From Rhynochetos jubatus (lineage: Eukaryota > Chordata > Aves > Eurypygiformes > Rhynochetidae): a DNA stretch of 64,000 nucleotides. Below the pieces are notes generated by a model. That model was not told the DNA's origin. It saw only the letters and a program-made list of their open reading frames with translations, and made no database searches. The translations under genes were made by a program, and so were the position numbers. Every line of letters begins with the position of its first letter. Position 1 is the stretch's first letter. The stretch spans positions 39,770,307 through 39,834,306 of the forward strand of contig CM050652.1 of the NCBI GenBank assembly GCA_027574665.1, given 5' to 3'. Positions 40,100-50,000 of this stretch are shown piece by piece.

Positions 40100-41480
40100 G
40101 TTGGGATGATTCACTTTATTTCTGTGGATGACATTAATGGTTTCATTACTGAAATTTTCTGAATATTCCAGCATTCACATTTTAATAAAAGTTTGAAAGA
40201 AGGATTTGACATCTGGAAAGCATGCCCCACTATACTTGAAAATATAACAAAAGTAGGCCCAAGAGACATTTAAGAAGTGTATTGTCTACAGCCGTAAGAA
40301 GAGCTGATATTCATTAAGTTGGCAGGAAAAGTTGTGGGAAGATGAAACTAGACAATTTTGAATAGAAATAAAAGGCTCATTTTTCAAAGGAAGAACATTA
40401 AACCAGTGAACCAGGATATTTGGGCTTTCCATCTTTTGACATTTGCAGTCAGGAAGCAATATATTTCCAAGATTTACTATGGCAACAAACAAGTTTTGAG
40501 TTCTTACTGGAGGTTCTCCAACCTGTGCTTGGTATGAAAGTAAATAGAGAATATGACTGCAGAAAAAAAATAGAAAATATGACTACAGAAGCTGAAACAG
40601 TGATTACTGAATCTTTAACTGATCTGAAGCAGCTAATTGCAAGAGTTTTGTGTAATGCTAACAAGGTTTGGGCACTGTGTCAAGAAATAGAAAGGTAACA
40701 CACAAGGCTTAATTTTCTTAGGTAATCTTTTGCTATGTAAACCAACAATTTATTTTCTCTTACTCAGACTCAAAACTCAGGAAATATTTGAACTTGAATT
40801 TTTTACCCCTGCATATTATCAACCTGAAACTCCGTAGTTGTTGGAAGGGCATGTGGATGTTTTTCAGTATTACGCCTCTGTGGATAGAACATTTTTCCAA
40901 CCATACAGGAGGTGTGCTCCATGACTGGAACACAGAGAGAGAAGTCTTGTGATGTTCAGTTCTAGGAGCAAGAAGAGAGTAGACTTTATAGTTTCCAACA
41001 TACAGATCCTGCTGCTGGACCTACATGTACCATAAAAGACAATGAGAAATTTTCCAGTAAATTTATTCCTCAGAGTCTTCTAAGATATAGTGCAGATGTC
41101 AGTTTGCCTCCATTTTTCTAACATGATTGCAATAGAAGGTACAACTTACAAAATTCTATATAATCTTATTAGACATACAAGGTTCCAGGAAGGGTAATAA
41201 GAGATACTATCATCCATATGAAAATTTCAACAACCTGAGCTATTTTTCAAGAGAAGCATGTTTCTGTGCAACAGAAAGAAAATGGCAATGCATAAGGGGA
41301 CATCTTTACCTTTTTCATACTCATTTATGCAGAAAATGAAGAACAGATGTTTCACCTATTACTCTTCAAAGGGCTGAAGTCTGGTGGCTTTACTACATTA
41401 CAAAAGCAACTGTGTTCCATGAGTGAATTATTTGAGAAGCATTATGTAAAAAGAGGAGTTGCAAAAAACAGGAAAAAAAG
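40100..41480 (+). pseudogene. Unidentified coding-like island, probably a decayed gene
   Basis: Several neighbouring stretches translate into protein-like text that differs from the Lys/Phe/Tyr-rich noise around them. The best is open from 40402 to 40698 and includes the peptides QEAIYFQDLLWQQTSFEFLL and TEAETVITESLTDLKQLIAR. Less clean coding-like text lies before it (about 40100-40390, another frame) and after it (40769-40930 and about 41050-41480). Two readings fit. One is a decayed copy of a longer host coding sequence. The other is a real internal exon (40449-40694) between a TTTGCAG acceptor and a GTAACA donor. I recognise no family and do not assign a function. Viral origin is neither indicated nor excluded. 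Confidence 0.35.
40449..40694 (+). other. Candidate 246-nt exon within the island
   Basis: The block starts after ACATTTGCAG and stops before GTAACA. Its length is a multiple of three, and it is fully open for 81 complete codons, leaving one base at the front and two at the back. A 73-nt candidate intron (40695-40767) follows, ending in a good pyrimidine tract (TTATTTTCTCTTACTCAG). The phase carries across into 22 more codons (40769-40834), which include the peptide LKTQEIFELEFFTPAYYQ, before TAG at 40835. The predicted protein segment is rich in Glu, Leu and Thr and is probably helical. The donor is weak, the intron is near the minimum size, and no homologue is recognised, so this remains a model. 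Confidence 0.25.
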
Positions 41481-41937
41481 GAAGGCGACAACAAAAAAAT
41501 GTCACTATAAAATAGATTTTAAATTAATTAAGTGGGGGGGAGGGACAGCAAAGACTGGGTGAGGGGAAGATTAGTGTATTAAGAAAGGTCAAAAAACTGT
41601 CCCTGTAGGATGAACAAATGCTTAGTTTCTCTTTGGTCTTTCCACTGGCATAATCCACTGTCTTGTTTCTTTACACTTGAAAATGAATAGCTTTAATTTT
41701 GAACATACTCTTTTCATGTTTAAGAAGTAGTTCACCTGGTGACTTAGTGAGAAACGCAGGCTAAAACTACTGGAAGAAAAACCCAAGCGAAGTTTAAACA
41801 CCTCCCACATATTCACAGAAATACCAAAATGAAGCCATGCTGCGAACATATATAGTATGATGATTTGCTGCAAATTGACTTATCAAAACTGTTTCTGAAG
41901 GCAAGTATCAACACTTCACCTACAGAAGTCACCTGCA
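41481..41937. other. Short AT-rich spacer
   Basis: Nothing is recognised apart from a G-run with surrounding purines near 41533-41545. Confidence 0.5.
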
Positions 41938-42120
41938 CTGCTGCCTGGTTTGGGGTGGCTGGGGTGGGACCTCATCTGCTGGGGATTGTCCCATGGTTCA
42001 AATGCCTTTGGGGTGGGGGTCCCGCCCCAGCCACCTCAGGCTTGAGTCCCCATGGCTCCCAGCCCCAGGGAGCTGCCAGCACCCTGACAGTGGTCTCAGT
42101 GCAGGGGCTTGAACCAGAGA
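41938..42120. other. GC-rich patch with long hairpin
   Basis: An abrupt GC-rich island lies inside AT-rich DNA. Bases 41947-41971 pair with 42018-42042 in an almost continuous stem of about 25 bp with a few G-T wobbles and a 46-nt loop. The core arms are GGCTGGGGTGGGACC and GGTCCCGCCCCAGCC. A second small stem, GCTCCC...GGGAGC, lies at 42055-42073. An 86-codon frame (41865-42125) crosses it, but its composition is explained by the GC-rich text. The patch could be a structured RNA gene, a small inverted-repeat element or a piece of a GC-rich retrocopy. I cannot assign it. Confidence 0.5.
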
Positions 42121-44285
42121 TTTAAGAAAATGTGTTTTCCCTGACATTCGGCTGAAACCAAGAGCAGGCATGCAGATATTTGTCAGGAGAGTCAGGTTTA
42201 TGTATCAAGCCAGGAACTTATCGGTTTACATCAGACATTTAGCTTTTGAAAAAGATAGCTTATTTTTCTCCTGGTTGATGAACTACAATATCCCAGAACT
42301 CCCTGAAGAAATTTCATGGAGTGGCTGGACATTTGTGGGATACAAATTACAGCACAGAAGATACATCCACATTATCTGTCTTCACTAGGTAAGGAAACTG
42401 GGTTGATTCCACCCCTGATGACATTAAGAAGACAAAACTATTAGACCATGCTAGCCCACTGAGTCCCTGCTATTGCAAACCAATATGGTGTGTAATCTTT
42501 CCATGCAAGCCATTTGTTTTTCTCTATACATCTGGGAAATTGCTACCCCAAAATGACAAAAATCCTAGTAATATTTTTAACATCTTTGCAATGATCTCTA
42601 TCGAAATCCACTTCCAGTCTCTTATCTTCCTTCCCCAAAACGAGATTGATCAAAAGAGCTGTTATCCATGCCATCAATCATTTTCTGACATTTTAGCTGA
42701 CGCCTTATTAACATCTATTGCTTGGTGGTTTTTGGGAAGCATGTGCAGCAGCAGTGTGCTGTTGTACTGGCTGTAGACACTGTCCTGGTTGTAGGTAAAC
42801 GAGGCCATGGAAGCAGGGACAGCGTGAGGTCTGAACCCAGGTTGCGATACCTGGCTTGACCTGAGAAAAGCCTGTCTGCTGCTCCCAGCAATCCTTGGTC
42901 CTCAGCCACTACTGGCTGTGCCTTTGCTGAAGTCCATGAAAAAGGAGAATGATCAGTTCCCCAAGGCTCTAGAGTACTAAGACAGAATATCTTAAAGCTT
43001 TTATATATGTATATATATTTATTTTTTGTTTTCTCTGACTTTATTGCCATCTGAAAAGAGAAAGAGTGCTTTGCCCATAATAATCTGAAAGCTCTGCTTG
43101 TAACCCATGCAAAATTACTGACGTGGGTAAGGCAGATGACTAGTTTAGTGCAAACGCAGAAAATTAGGCTGTGTTTATCACTTTTTTAATGGGACTGAAC
43201 ATTTCCATTCCATTGATTTTTGTCCTTCATTCTGCCCAGTTGTCATTACAGCATTTCAAAAAGCCCTCAACTTGTGTGTTACACTGCAGTGATGTATGGG
43301 GTTTGATTAGAATCCACACCAAAACTGCTGCAAGAATATAGTGCCTATTCAATAAGCTTAGGACCTAAATGAGAGAAACATATTTTCAAAAGAAGGTTCG
43401 TTTTTTGCATTTTGGGAGTTATTTTTTGAAAGTAAACACAGAGAGGCTATGGGAAAGTGTATGCACAGAAAGGTAAATTATTATTTGTTCTGCTCTGCTA
43501 GCAAGACAAATTAGTTCATCTGAAGATCCATGAAGTTAGCTAATGAAGTGTTTCAGAATTAAGATACAAAGTTTAATCTTTCAGCTCTAGTTCAGGGAAT
43601 CTGCTTACTAAAGTCAAAAGGAGTTTTGATATAATGAAGTCCGATGGTAAAGCCAACCATTGGACTTTATTTCCTGGGCTTTATTTGAGTACCAGTCCTG
43701 AGAGAGAGCATCTAAGATGGAAAGTTCTCTAGACAGAGAGCTGAAAGAGTCAAAAGCAACCCAGCTAGATCTTCCTGGATCTGGAAGGTGAAAAAAGCCC
43801 GTAACAGTGTATGAGGTTAGACCAGAGAACAGCACTCAGAATAGATTACCCCAAATAGAGGCAGGCAAAGGTCCATCATGTGAAACAGAGCACATTAATT
43901 AATTTAATGAATAAACAGAGCATAGGTTCATTTAATGAGCCTGATTCAAGGGTTACTTGACTGCAAATTGTACCTTTCTGGAAAAATAATTCAAACTACT
44001 TGTATTCAGTCTTCATATTTTCAATTTTCATGCAGGCTGACTTAATATAACTTCCCCTGAAAAAAAAAAAAAATTAGATTGTAAGGATTTCACATCTACC
44101 TTATTTATTTTGTAGAAAAAGATATTTTGTGGTATCATAACACCTGGAATTAGACACTGAAAACTGAATTCTTAAAGGAAAGTTGTTAATTGTTAATTGA
44201 ATATCTTCACTGTTTTTAGACTGCTTTGAAAGTCTTTACTAAGGAAAGACTGCCTTTTCTCTCTGTGTTCTAGAGAGTAAATTTA
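42121..44285. other. Non-coding stretch
   Basis: No gene is recognised. A moderately GC-richer segment (about 42740-42960) contains a 6-bp stem, CCAGGT-TGCGAT-ACCTGG (42837-42854). A TA-rich simple run lies near 43000-43025 and a 13-base A run near 44061-44073. Confidence 0.5.
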
Positions 44286-44891
44286 CACAGATTCACAGAT
44301 TCACACAGATTCAGAGTGGTAGGGGTTGAAAGAGACCTCTAGAGATATCTAGTCCAACTCCCTGTCCAGAGCAGGGTCACCTAGAGCAGATCACACAGGA
44401 ACAAGTCCAGGTGGCTTTGGAAAGTCTCCAGAGGAGGAGACTCCACCACCACTCTGGGCAGCCTGTCCCAGTGCTCTGTCACTCTCACAGTGAAGAAGCA
44501 TTTTCTCATGTTCAAGTTGAACCTTCTGTTTCCCAGTTGATGGCCATTGCCCCTAGTCCTGTCACTGGACACCACTGAGAAGAGCCTGGCTCCATCCTCC
44601 TGACACCCACCCTTTAGATATTGATAAGCATTGGTAAGATCCCCCCCTCACCCTCCTCTTCTCCAAGCTGAACAGACTCAACTCTCTCAGCCTTTCCTCA
44701 TGTGGAAGGTGCTCCAGGCCCTCAATCATCTTAGTGGCCCTGGGCTGGACCCTCTCCAGTAGTTCCTTCTTCTTCTGGAACTGAGGAGCCCAGAACTGGA
44801 CACAGTACTCCAGGTAAGGCCTCACCAGTGCAGAGTAGAGGGGGACGATAACCTCCCTTAGAAGGGAGGTTATCTGCTGGCCACACTCTTC
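44286..44891 (-). mobile_element. CR1 LINE 3' fragment, - strand, with palindrome
   Basis: On the - strand this is the C-terminal part of CR1 ORF2 plus the 3' UTR. One frame (44825 to 44562) reads [14 protein letters not shown], then [20 protein letters not shown]. After a frame change, a second frame (44575 to 44381) carries [20 protein letters not shown] and ends CDLL. The 3' end uses a GATTCACA/GATTCAG-type terminal repeat, so this is a different subfamily from the 28 kb pair. Compared with the same subfamily at 48.5-50.0 kb, the protein blocks are almost identical. The 5' part is cut at about 44891, just after an inserted fold-back palindrome. Confidence 0.95.
44847..44874. repeat. Perfect 28-bp palindrome inside CR1
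   Basis: The arms GATAACCTCCCTT and AAGGGAGGTTATC are exact reverse complements separated only by AG. The sister CR1 copy at 49.4 kb has only the left-arm sequence at this place (GAGGATAACTTCCCTCAAC on the matching strand). The right arm is therefore a local inverted copy that replaced or interrupted the normal text. Confidence 0.9.
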
Positions 44892-47740
44892 GCAAATTTC
44901 TTTTACTGTTGTCCCTCATCATATGCTCTTCTACTAATTTCTTTTTCTGTAACTGAAAAGAGAACTGAGTTGCTTGCTCTTCTAAGTGGACATAAATGTA
45001 GTCTTGGTTTTTATGTAATGTGTTTTATTTCTGTGTGTGCAAAACTGGATGAAATGTGTCTTTTCTGATGCTAACAGAAACAAGAGACAGGTGACATTGC
45101 CTTTCAATAATTAATCTGTCATCCAGATTTCATATCCACCTAAAGAGAAAGAACAGAGAAAAAACAGACACACGGGAAAGTGTTTACTTCTGTGTCTGAG
45201 CTAGCTTGTGGTAATAGCAAGGGGATGAGAGGAGATACTCAGAGCAAATTCTGCCTCAGGGAGGAGCACAGGTTCCTTCCTGCAGAGTGTTTGAAAGGGA
45301 GTCAATAAAATGTAAAAAGCAGAATTATGCTCAGGGGGGAGATCACATAGCATACAAACCAATACACACAAGCATCTGAAATGCAGGGTGCTTTTCTCAG
45401 TGTCTCAGAAACATTGTTAAAGCCTGTAATCTTACAGATGTCTGTTTATATCTAAAGGGCAGCCATGCCCAGCAGTTCTATATTGCCTTATGTTATGGTA
45501 TATACAAATTATATTGCTTCTTTGCTGTTGCTTCCCTCGGTCATTTTCTTACCTAACCCTTAATAATCTGAACACAATCCAGGAGTTTGGCCAGTGCATG
45601 AAGCTGGGATTGTCATGTCCCCGCCGTTAACATTCAGAGCTCTTTGGGCTGTTTGAAAGGGATGCAGGAGCAATGGTTTTGGTATTGAAAGGGCATATGT
45701 GCCATTGTACCCGGAATTGAAAATGGGAGGATTTCAGGACCCAAAGATCCTCTGCCAGTCTTGTGTTTCTGCAAAGAGCTGAAGTTCTATACTTTTCAGT
45801 AAAATGACTACGGCTTGCTGAAAAAATAAGGCTGTGATTTAACCCAAATAATCTTTGATAAATTGTTTTAAACTCCTTCATTTTTAGACTTACATGGGAA
45901 CTTTGTACAATAGGTTTATCATAAGGTTTAGCTCAACTATAGCTTTCAGTCAGACAACATGCTTTTGGTAAATGAAAGCTGCCACAGATGATTCTTAGAA
46001 TAATATTCATGAAGAAAATTCTATAAAAGGGTTACAATTTAAAATTTCATCTGTGTGTTTATCACAAGTTTCATCTAGGAACAGAAAAGCCACACTAATT
46101 TGAATTAAAACCTTTTCAAACCTCTCCACCTGCTCCACAAACGGTGCTTGTGCTGCCACCTGGAGCCCACGATTGGTGTAGAGAGGAGGAAGGAAGGCTG
46201 GAAAGCAAAACCCTCGGAACACAGATAGCTGGACAACAAAGAGTCATAGAATTAATGAAGCCTTTTATCTCGTCTGCGTGGTGTCCCATGCAACCCAGAG
46301 CAAATTCAGTGTAAACACACAGCCAAGGATGCAGAATATGTTTTCCTGAGGCTAAGATGGGTAGCAGATTCAGGAAAAACTAGTGTCTCACTGTTGTCTG
46401 AGCTTGGGTTTGAGCCTCAAAGAGGGAGTGAAAAATATGTGGGGGGGAGTTGGTAAGTAGAAATGTTTCACAGAAATGCTTTTAAGCGATCCCCGGTCAA
46501 GGGTGGTGATTTCAGGCAAGTCCACATGGCTGCCAGCAACAGAGGCAACAACTTTATAGAAAGTTACAGCCCTCAGTCTGACTGGCACTCTGCTCTAAGT
46601 GCCTTAGTTTCAACTGACTTGTGTCACCTTGTGTCACTGTGGACATGGCAAGGCAGCCAGCTACCACTTTTCAGCTGGGAGAGCAAGAGATGCCTTTTTA
46701 AACTAGTGGGAAGTTAATTCTTTCAAAGAAAGACACTGATTTGATCAGTAGTCACTTTGTGAGCATGTTATAAGAATTATTTTATAATGTAGAAACTTCT
46801 CCATTAATCAACGGATAAAAATTCCAATCATAATAAAATAAAGTTCACCTGGATTTCATACAATTATAAGTCTTAGTAAAGAAGTCATAAATGAAGGAAA
46901 TGTTATGTGATTTATAATTATGCTAAAATAAAAACTGTCCCACCGTCCCCTGCTTGTACAGCATCTAACCATTTCAGATATAGTCCAAATGTCCCAGGCT
47001 GGTCCTGCAGCAATACAAATACAAAAGGGACCTCCTGGCACTCAGAAGTCCCAGGCAGAGCCCACATCTCCCCCGCCATGGAGTTTCAACACTGTCTGTA
47101 ATTTTCATGGTTTGCTAAGCACCAAATGGGTGTACTGTCAAAGACAGCTGTTAAGATAATACCTTTACAAATGAATGCAGATTCACAGTGAAACCTTAAA
47201 AACATAGTTATATCTTCTGTTAAAGAGTGATTTAATGATTGTTTTTCAGAGATGATTATGAACTGCTTCATAAACCATGTGTCAGTATGTTATGTGGCTT
47301 AGAGCAGGGACCAATAATTCATATTCTAACTTTGTCAGTATGAAAAAAACAAAAGCTTCCTCTTATTAATAAAATAATAAATAGTGATTCTCACATTCTA
47401 ATTAAAATCATCTACATATTATGTGGAGTTTTAAATGTAGAAAGCTGTTGAAAAATTGTACTATTTCATTAAAACTTCTATTGCAGCTTAAAATTTCAGT
47501 GTTTTAATAAGAACTGTCAGTAAAACCAGAAACAGGGTCATTCTTGCAATCTATAATGTCATTTCTTTATACACTTGAATGGAATAGCCTGTCTGAATAA
47601 ATGTTTCCTTCACACCTCTAAGCTGATTTTAACCACCTTTTTGATGCAGACAGGCTACAAAGGCTGAATAATGACAATAACAAGTTATGGGGAAAAGGAT
47701 TTACAGTATATGTTTTGAAATACAAGACAATGCCTTTTTG
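44892..47740. other. Non-coding stretch
   Basis: No gene is recognised. Open frames (for example 45627-45881 on the - strand and 46463-46717 on the + strand) carry no motif. A seven-base G run lies near 46441. Confidence 0.5.
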
Positions 47741-48245
47741 ATCACAGAATCACAGAATGGTTGAGGTTGGAAGGGTCTTTTGGAGGGCATCTGGTCTAAT
47801 ATCTCTGCTCAAGCAGGGTCACCAAGAGGTGGTTGTGAAGGACCATCTCCCAATGGCTTTTGAGTATGTCCAAGGATGGACACTCCATAATCTCTGGGCA
47901 ACCTGTTTTAGAGATTATGGCTTGTACCGGTCACCCTCACAGTAAAAAAGTGTTTGCCAATGTTCAGAGGGAACCTCCTGTGTTTCAATTTTTGCCCACT
48001 GCCTCTAGTCTTCTTACTGGGCACCACTGAAATGAGCCTGGCTCTGTACTCTTTGAACTCTCCCTTCACATATTTGTACACAGTGATAAGATACCCCTGA
48101 GCCTTCTCTGGTCCCAGCTCTCTCAGCCTTTCCTCATAGGATAGATGTCCCAATCCCTTAGCCATCTTTGTGGCCCTTTCTTTGACTCTCTCTAGCTGCT
48201 CGATGTCTCTCTTGTACTGAGGAGTTCACAAATGGACACACTGAT
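47741..48245 (-). mobile_element. CR1 LINE 3' fragment, older subfamily, - strand
   Basis: The element ends at 47741 (ATTCTGTGATTCTGTGAT on the - strand). Its 3' region matches a CR1 subfamily with the 'tccaaggatggacactcca' and 'ctctgggcaacctg' blocks. Further in, the - strand reads 'aagggattgggacatctat', corresponding to the GLEHL-type block, and '...gacatcgagcagctag'. Frames are broken. More substitutions than in the 44 and 49 kb copies indicate an older insertion, of a different subfamily. It sits inside the loop between those two. Confidence 0.9.
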
Positions 48246-48492
48246 ACTACTGAAATATGAACTAGACTCGTTATAAAAAAAAGCTTTTCAAAAAAGAAAA
48301 TTATTTCCCTTTTTATTGGCTGAAAATTTTTAATTTTTGCATAAAGCCTTAACTATTAAATGCTCTGGTTTGGTATAGCGTGGTCCTTCGCATTCATAGG
48401 GCACTTGAGATTCCCCAGAAAGCTGGACTGAAAGGGATTCAGTACTATGTGTATTTATTTACACAACTGTAATTAATTTCTGTAGCTACAAC
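48246..48492. other. Short unique spacer
   Basis: AT-rich DNA with nothing recognised separates two CR1 insertions of opposite orientation. Confidence 0.5.
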
Positions 48493-50000
48493 GAAGAGTG
48501 CTGAAGGAGCTGGCAGAAGTCATGGCTAGGCCACTCTCCATAATCCTTGAAAAGTCCTGGAGAACAGGAGAGGTGCTTGAGGACTGGAGGAAAGCCAAAG
48601 TTCCTCCAACCTTCAAAAAAGGCAAGAAGGAGGACCAGGGTAACTATAGGCCAGTCAGCCTCACCTCCATCCCTGGAAAGATGATAGAACAACTTGTTCT
48701 TAGTGTCATCTGAAAGCATATTGAGGAAACAAGGTTTATCATGAGTAGTCAGCATGGATTCAACAAGGGGAAGTCATGTTTGACCAGTCTGATAGCTTTT
48801 TGTGATGGCATCACTAGATGGATGGATGAGGGGAAGGCAGTGGATGTGATTTACCTTGACTTCAGAAAAGCTTTTGTCCCATGGCATCCTCATAGACAAG
48901 CTCAGGAAGTCTGGACTGGACCATTGGGTGGTGAGGGGGATTGGGACTTGGCTGGAGGGAAGTGCTCAGAGAGTTGTGGTCAATGGGGCAGAGTCTAGTT
49001 GGAGACCTGTGGCTAGTGGCGTCCCCCAGGGGTCAGTGCTGGGTCCAGCACTATTCAATATATTCATCAATGACCTGAACGAAGGGCTAGAATGTACTCT
49101 TAGCAAGGTTGCTGACGATATACCAAACTGGGAGGATTGGCTGCCACACCAGAAGGCTGTGCTGCCATCCAGCGTGACCTGTACAGACTGGAGAGCTGGG
49201 CAGGGAAAAATCTAATGCAATTCAGTAAGGTCAAGTGTAAAGTACTGCATGTGGGGAAGAACAATCCCGTGTTCCAGTACAGGTTGGGGGCTGTTTTGTT
49301 GGAGGGCAGCTCTGGGGAAAAGGACCTTGGAATCCTGGTGGACACCAGGATGAACATGAGCCAACAGTGTGCCCTCGCAGCCAAGAAGGCCAATGGCATC
49401 CTGGGGTTCATTAAGAACAGCGTGGCCAGCAGGTTGAGGGAAGTTATCCTCCCCCTCTACTCTGCACTGGTGAGGCCTCACCTGGAGTACTGTGTCCAGT
49501 TCTGGGCTCCTCAGTTCCAGAAGGACAAGGAGCTACTGGAGAGGGTCCAGCACAGGGCCACTAAGATGATTGAGGGCCTGGAGCACCTTCCACATGAGGA
49601 AAGGCTGAGAGAGTTGAGTCTGTTCAGCTTGGAGAAGAGGAGGGTGAGGGGAGGATCTTACCAATGCTTATCAATATCTAAAGGGTGGGTGTCAGGAAGA
49701 TCGGGCTAAGCTCTTCTCAGTGGTGTCCAGTGACAGGACTAGGGGCAATGGCCATAAACTGGAAAACAGAAGTTTCAACTTGAACATGAGGAAATGCTTC
49801 TTCACTGTGAGGGTGACAGAGCACTGGGACAGGCTGCCCAGAGTGGTGGTGGAGTCTCCTCCTCTGGAGACTTTCCAAAGCCACCTGGACTTGTTCCTGT
49901 GTGATCTGCTCTAGGTGATCCTGCTCTGGACAGGGAGTCGATCTCTAGAAGTCCCTTTCAACCCATCCCACTCCATGAATCTGTGTGAATCTGTGAATTT
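48493..50000 (+). mobile_element. CR1 LINE, RT domain to 3' end, longest copy
   Basis: This is the longest LINE in the window. ORF2 can be followed from the RT fingers to the C-terminus. NYRPVSLTSIPGK lies near 48640 and [18 protein letters not shown] near 48747. RT motif A, VIYLDF, with its catalytic Asp, is near 48850. [10 protein letters not shown] is near 49020 and a degraded motif C, VADDI (normally FADDT), near 49105. Then come [30 protein letters not shown] and [15 protein letters not shown]. The 3' end (GAATCTGTGTGAATCTGTGAA) is at about 50000. It has an in-frame TGA at 48711, an eight-base deletion right after motif A, and further frame changes near 49120 and 49710, so it cannot make enzyme. 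The 5' part, including the endonuclease, is missing. It is about 94% identical by eye to the inverted copy at 44.3-44.9 kb. Confidence 0.97.

Noticed and set aside
41990-42005. GGTTCAAATGCC, like a tRNA T-loop
   Set aside because: No acceptor, D or anticodon arms can be placed around it. It lies in the loop of the GC-rich hairpin.
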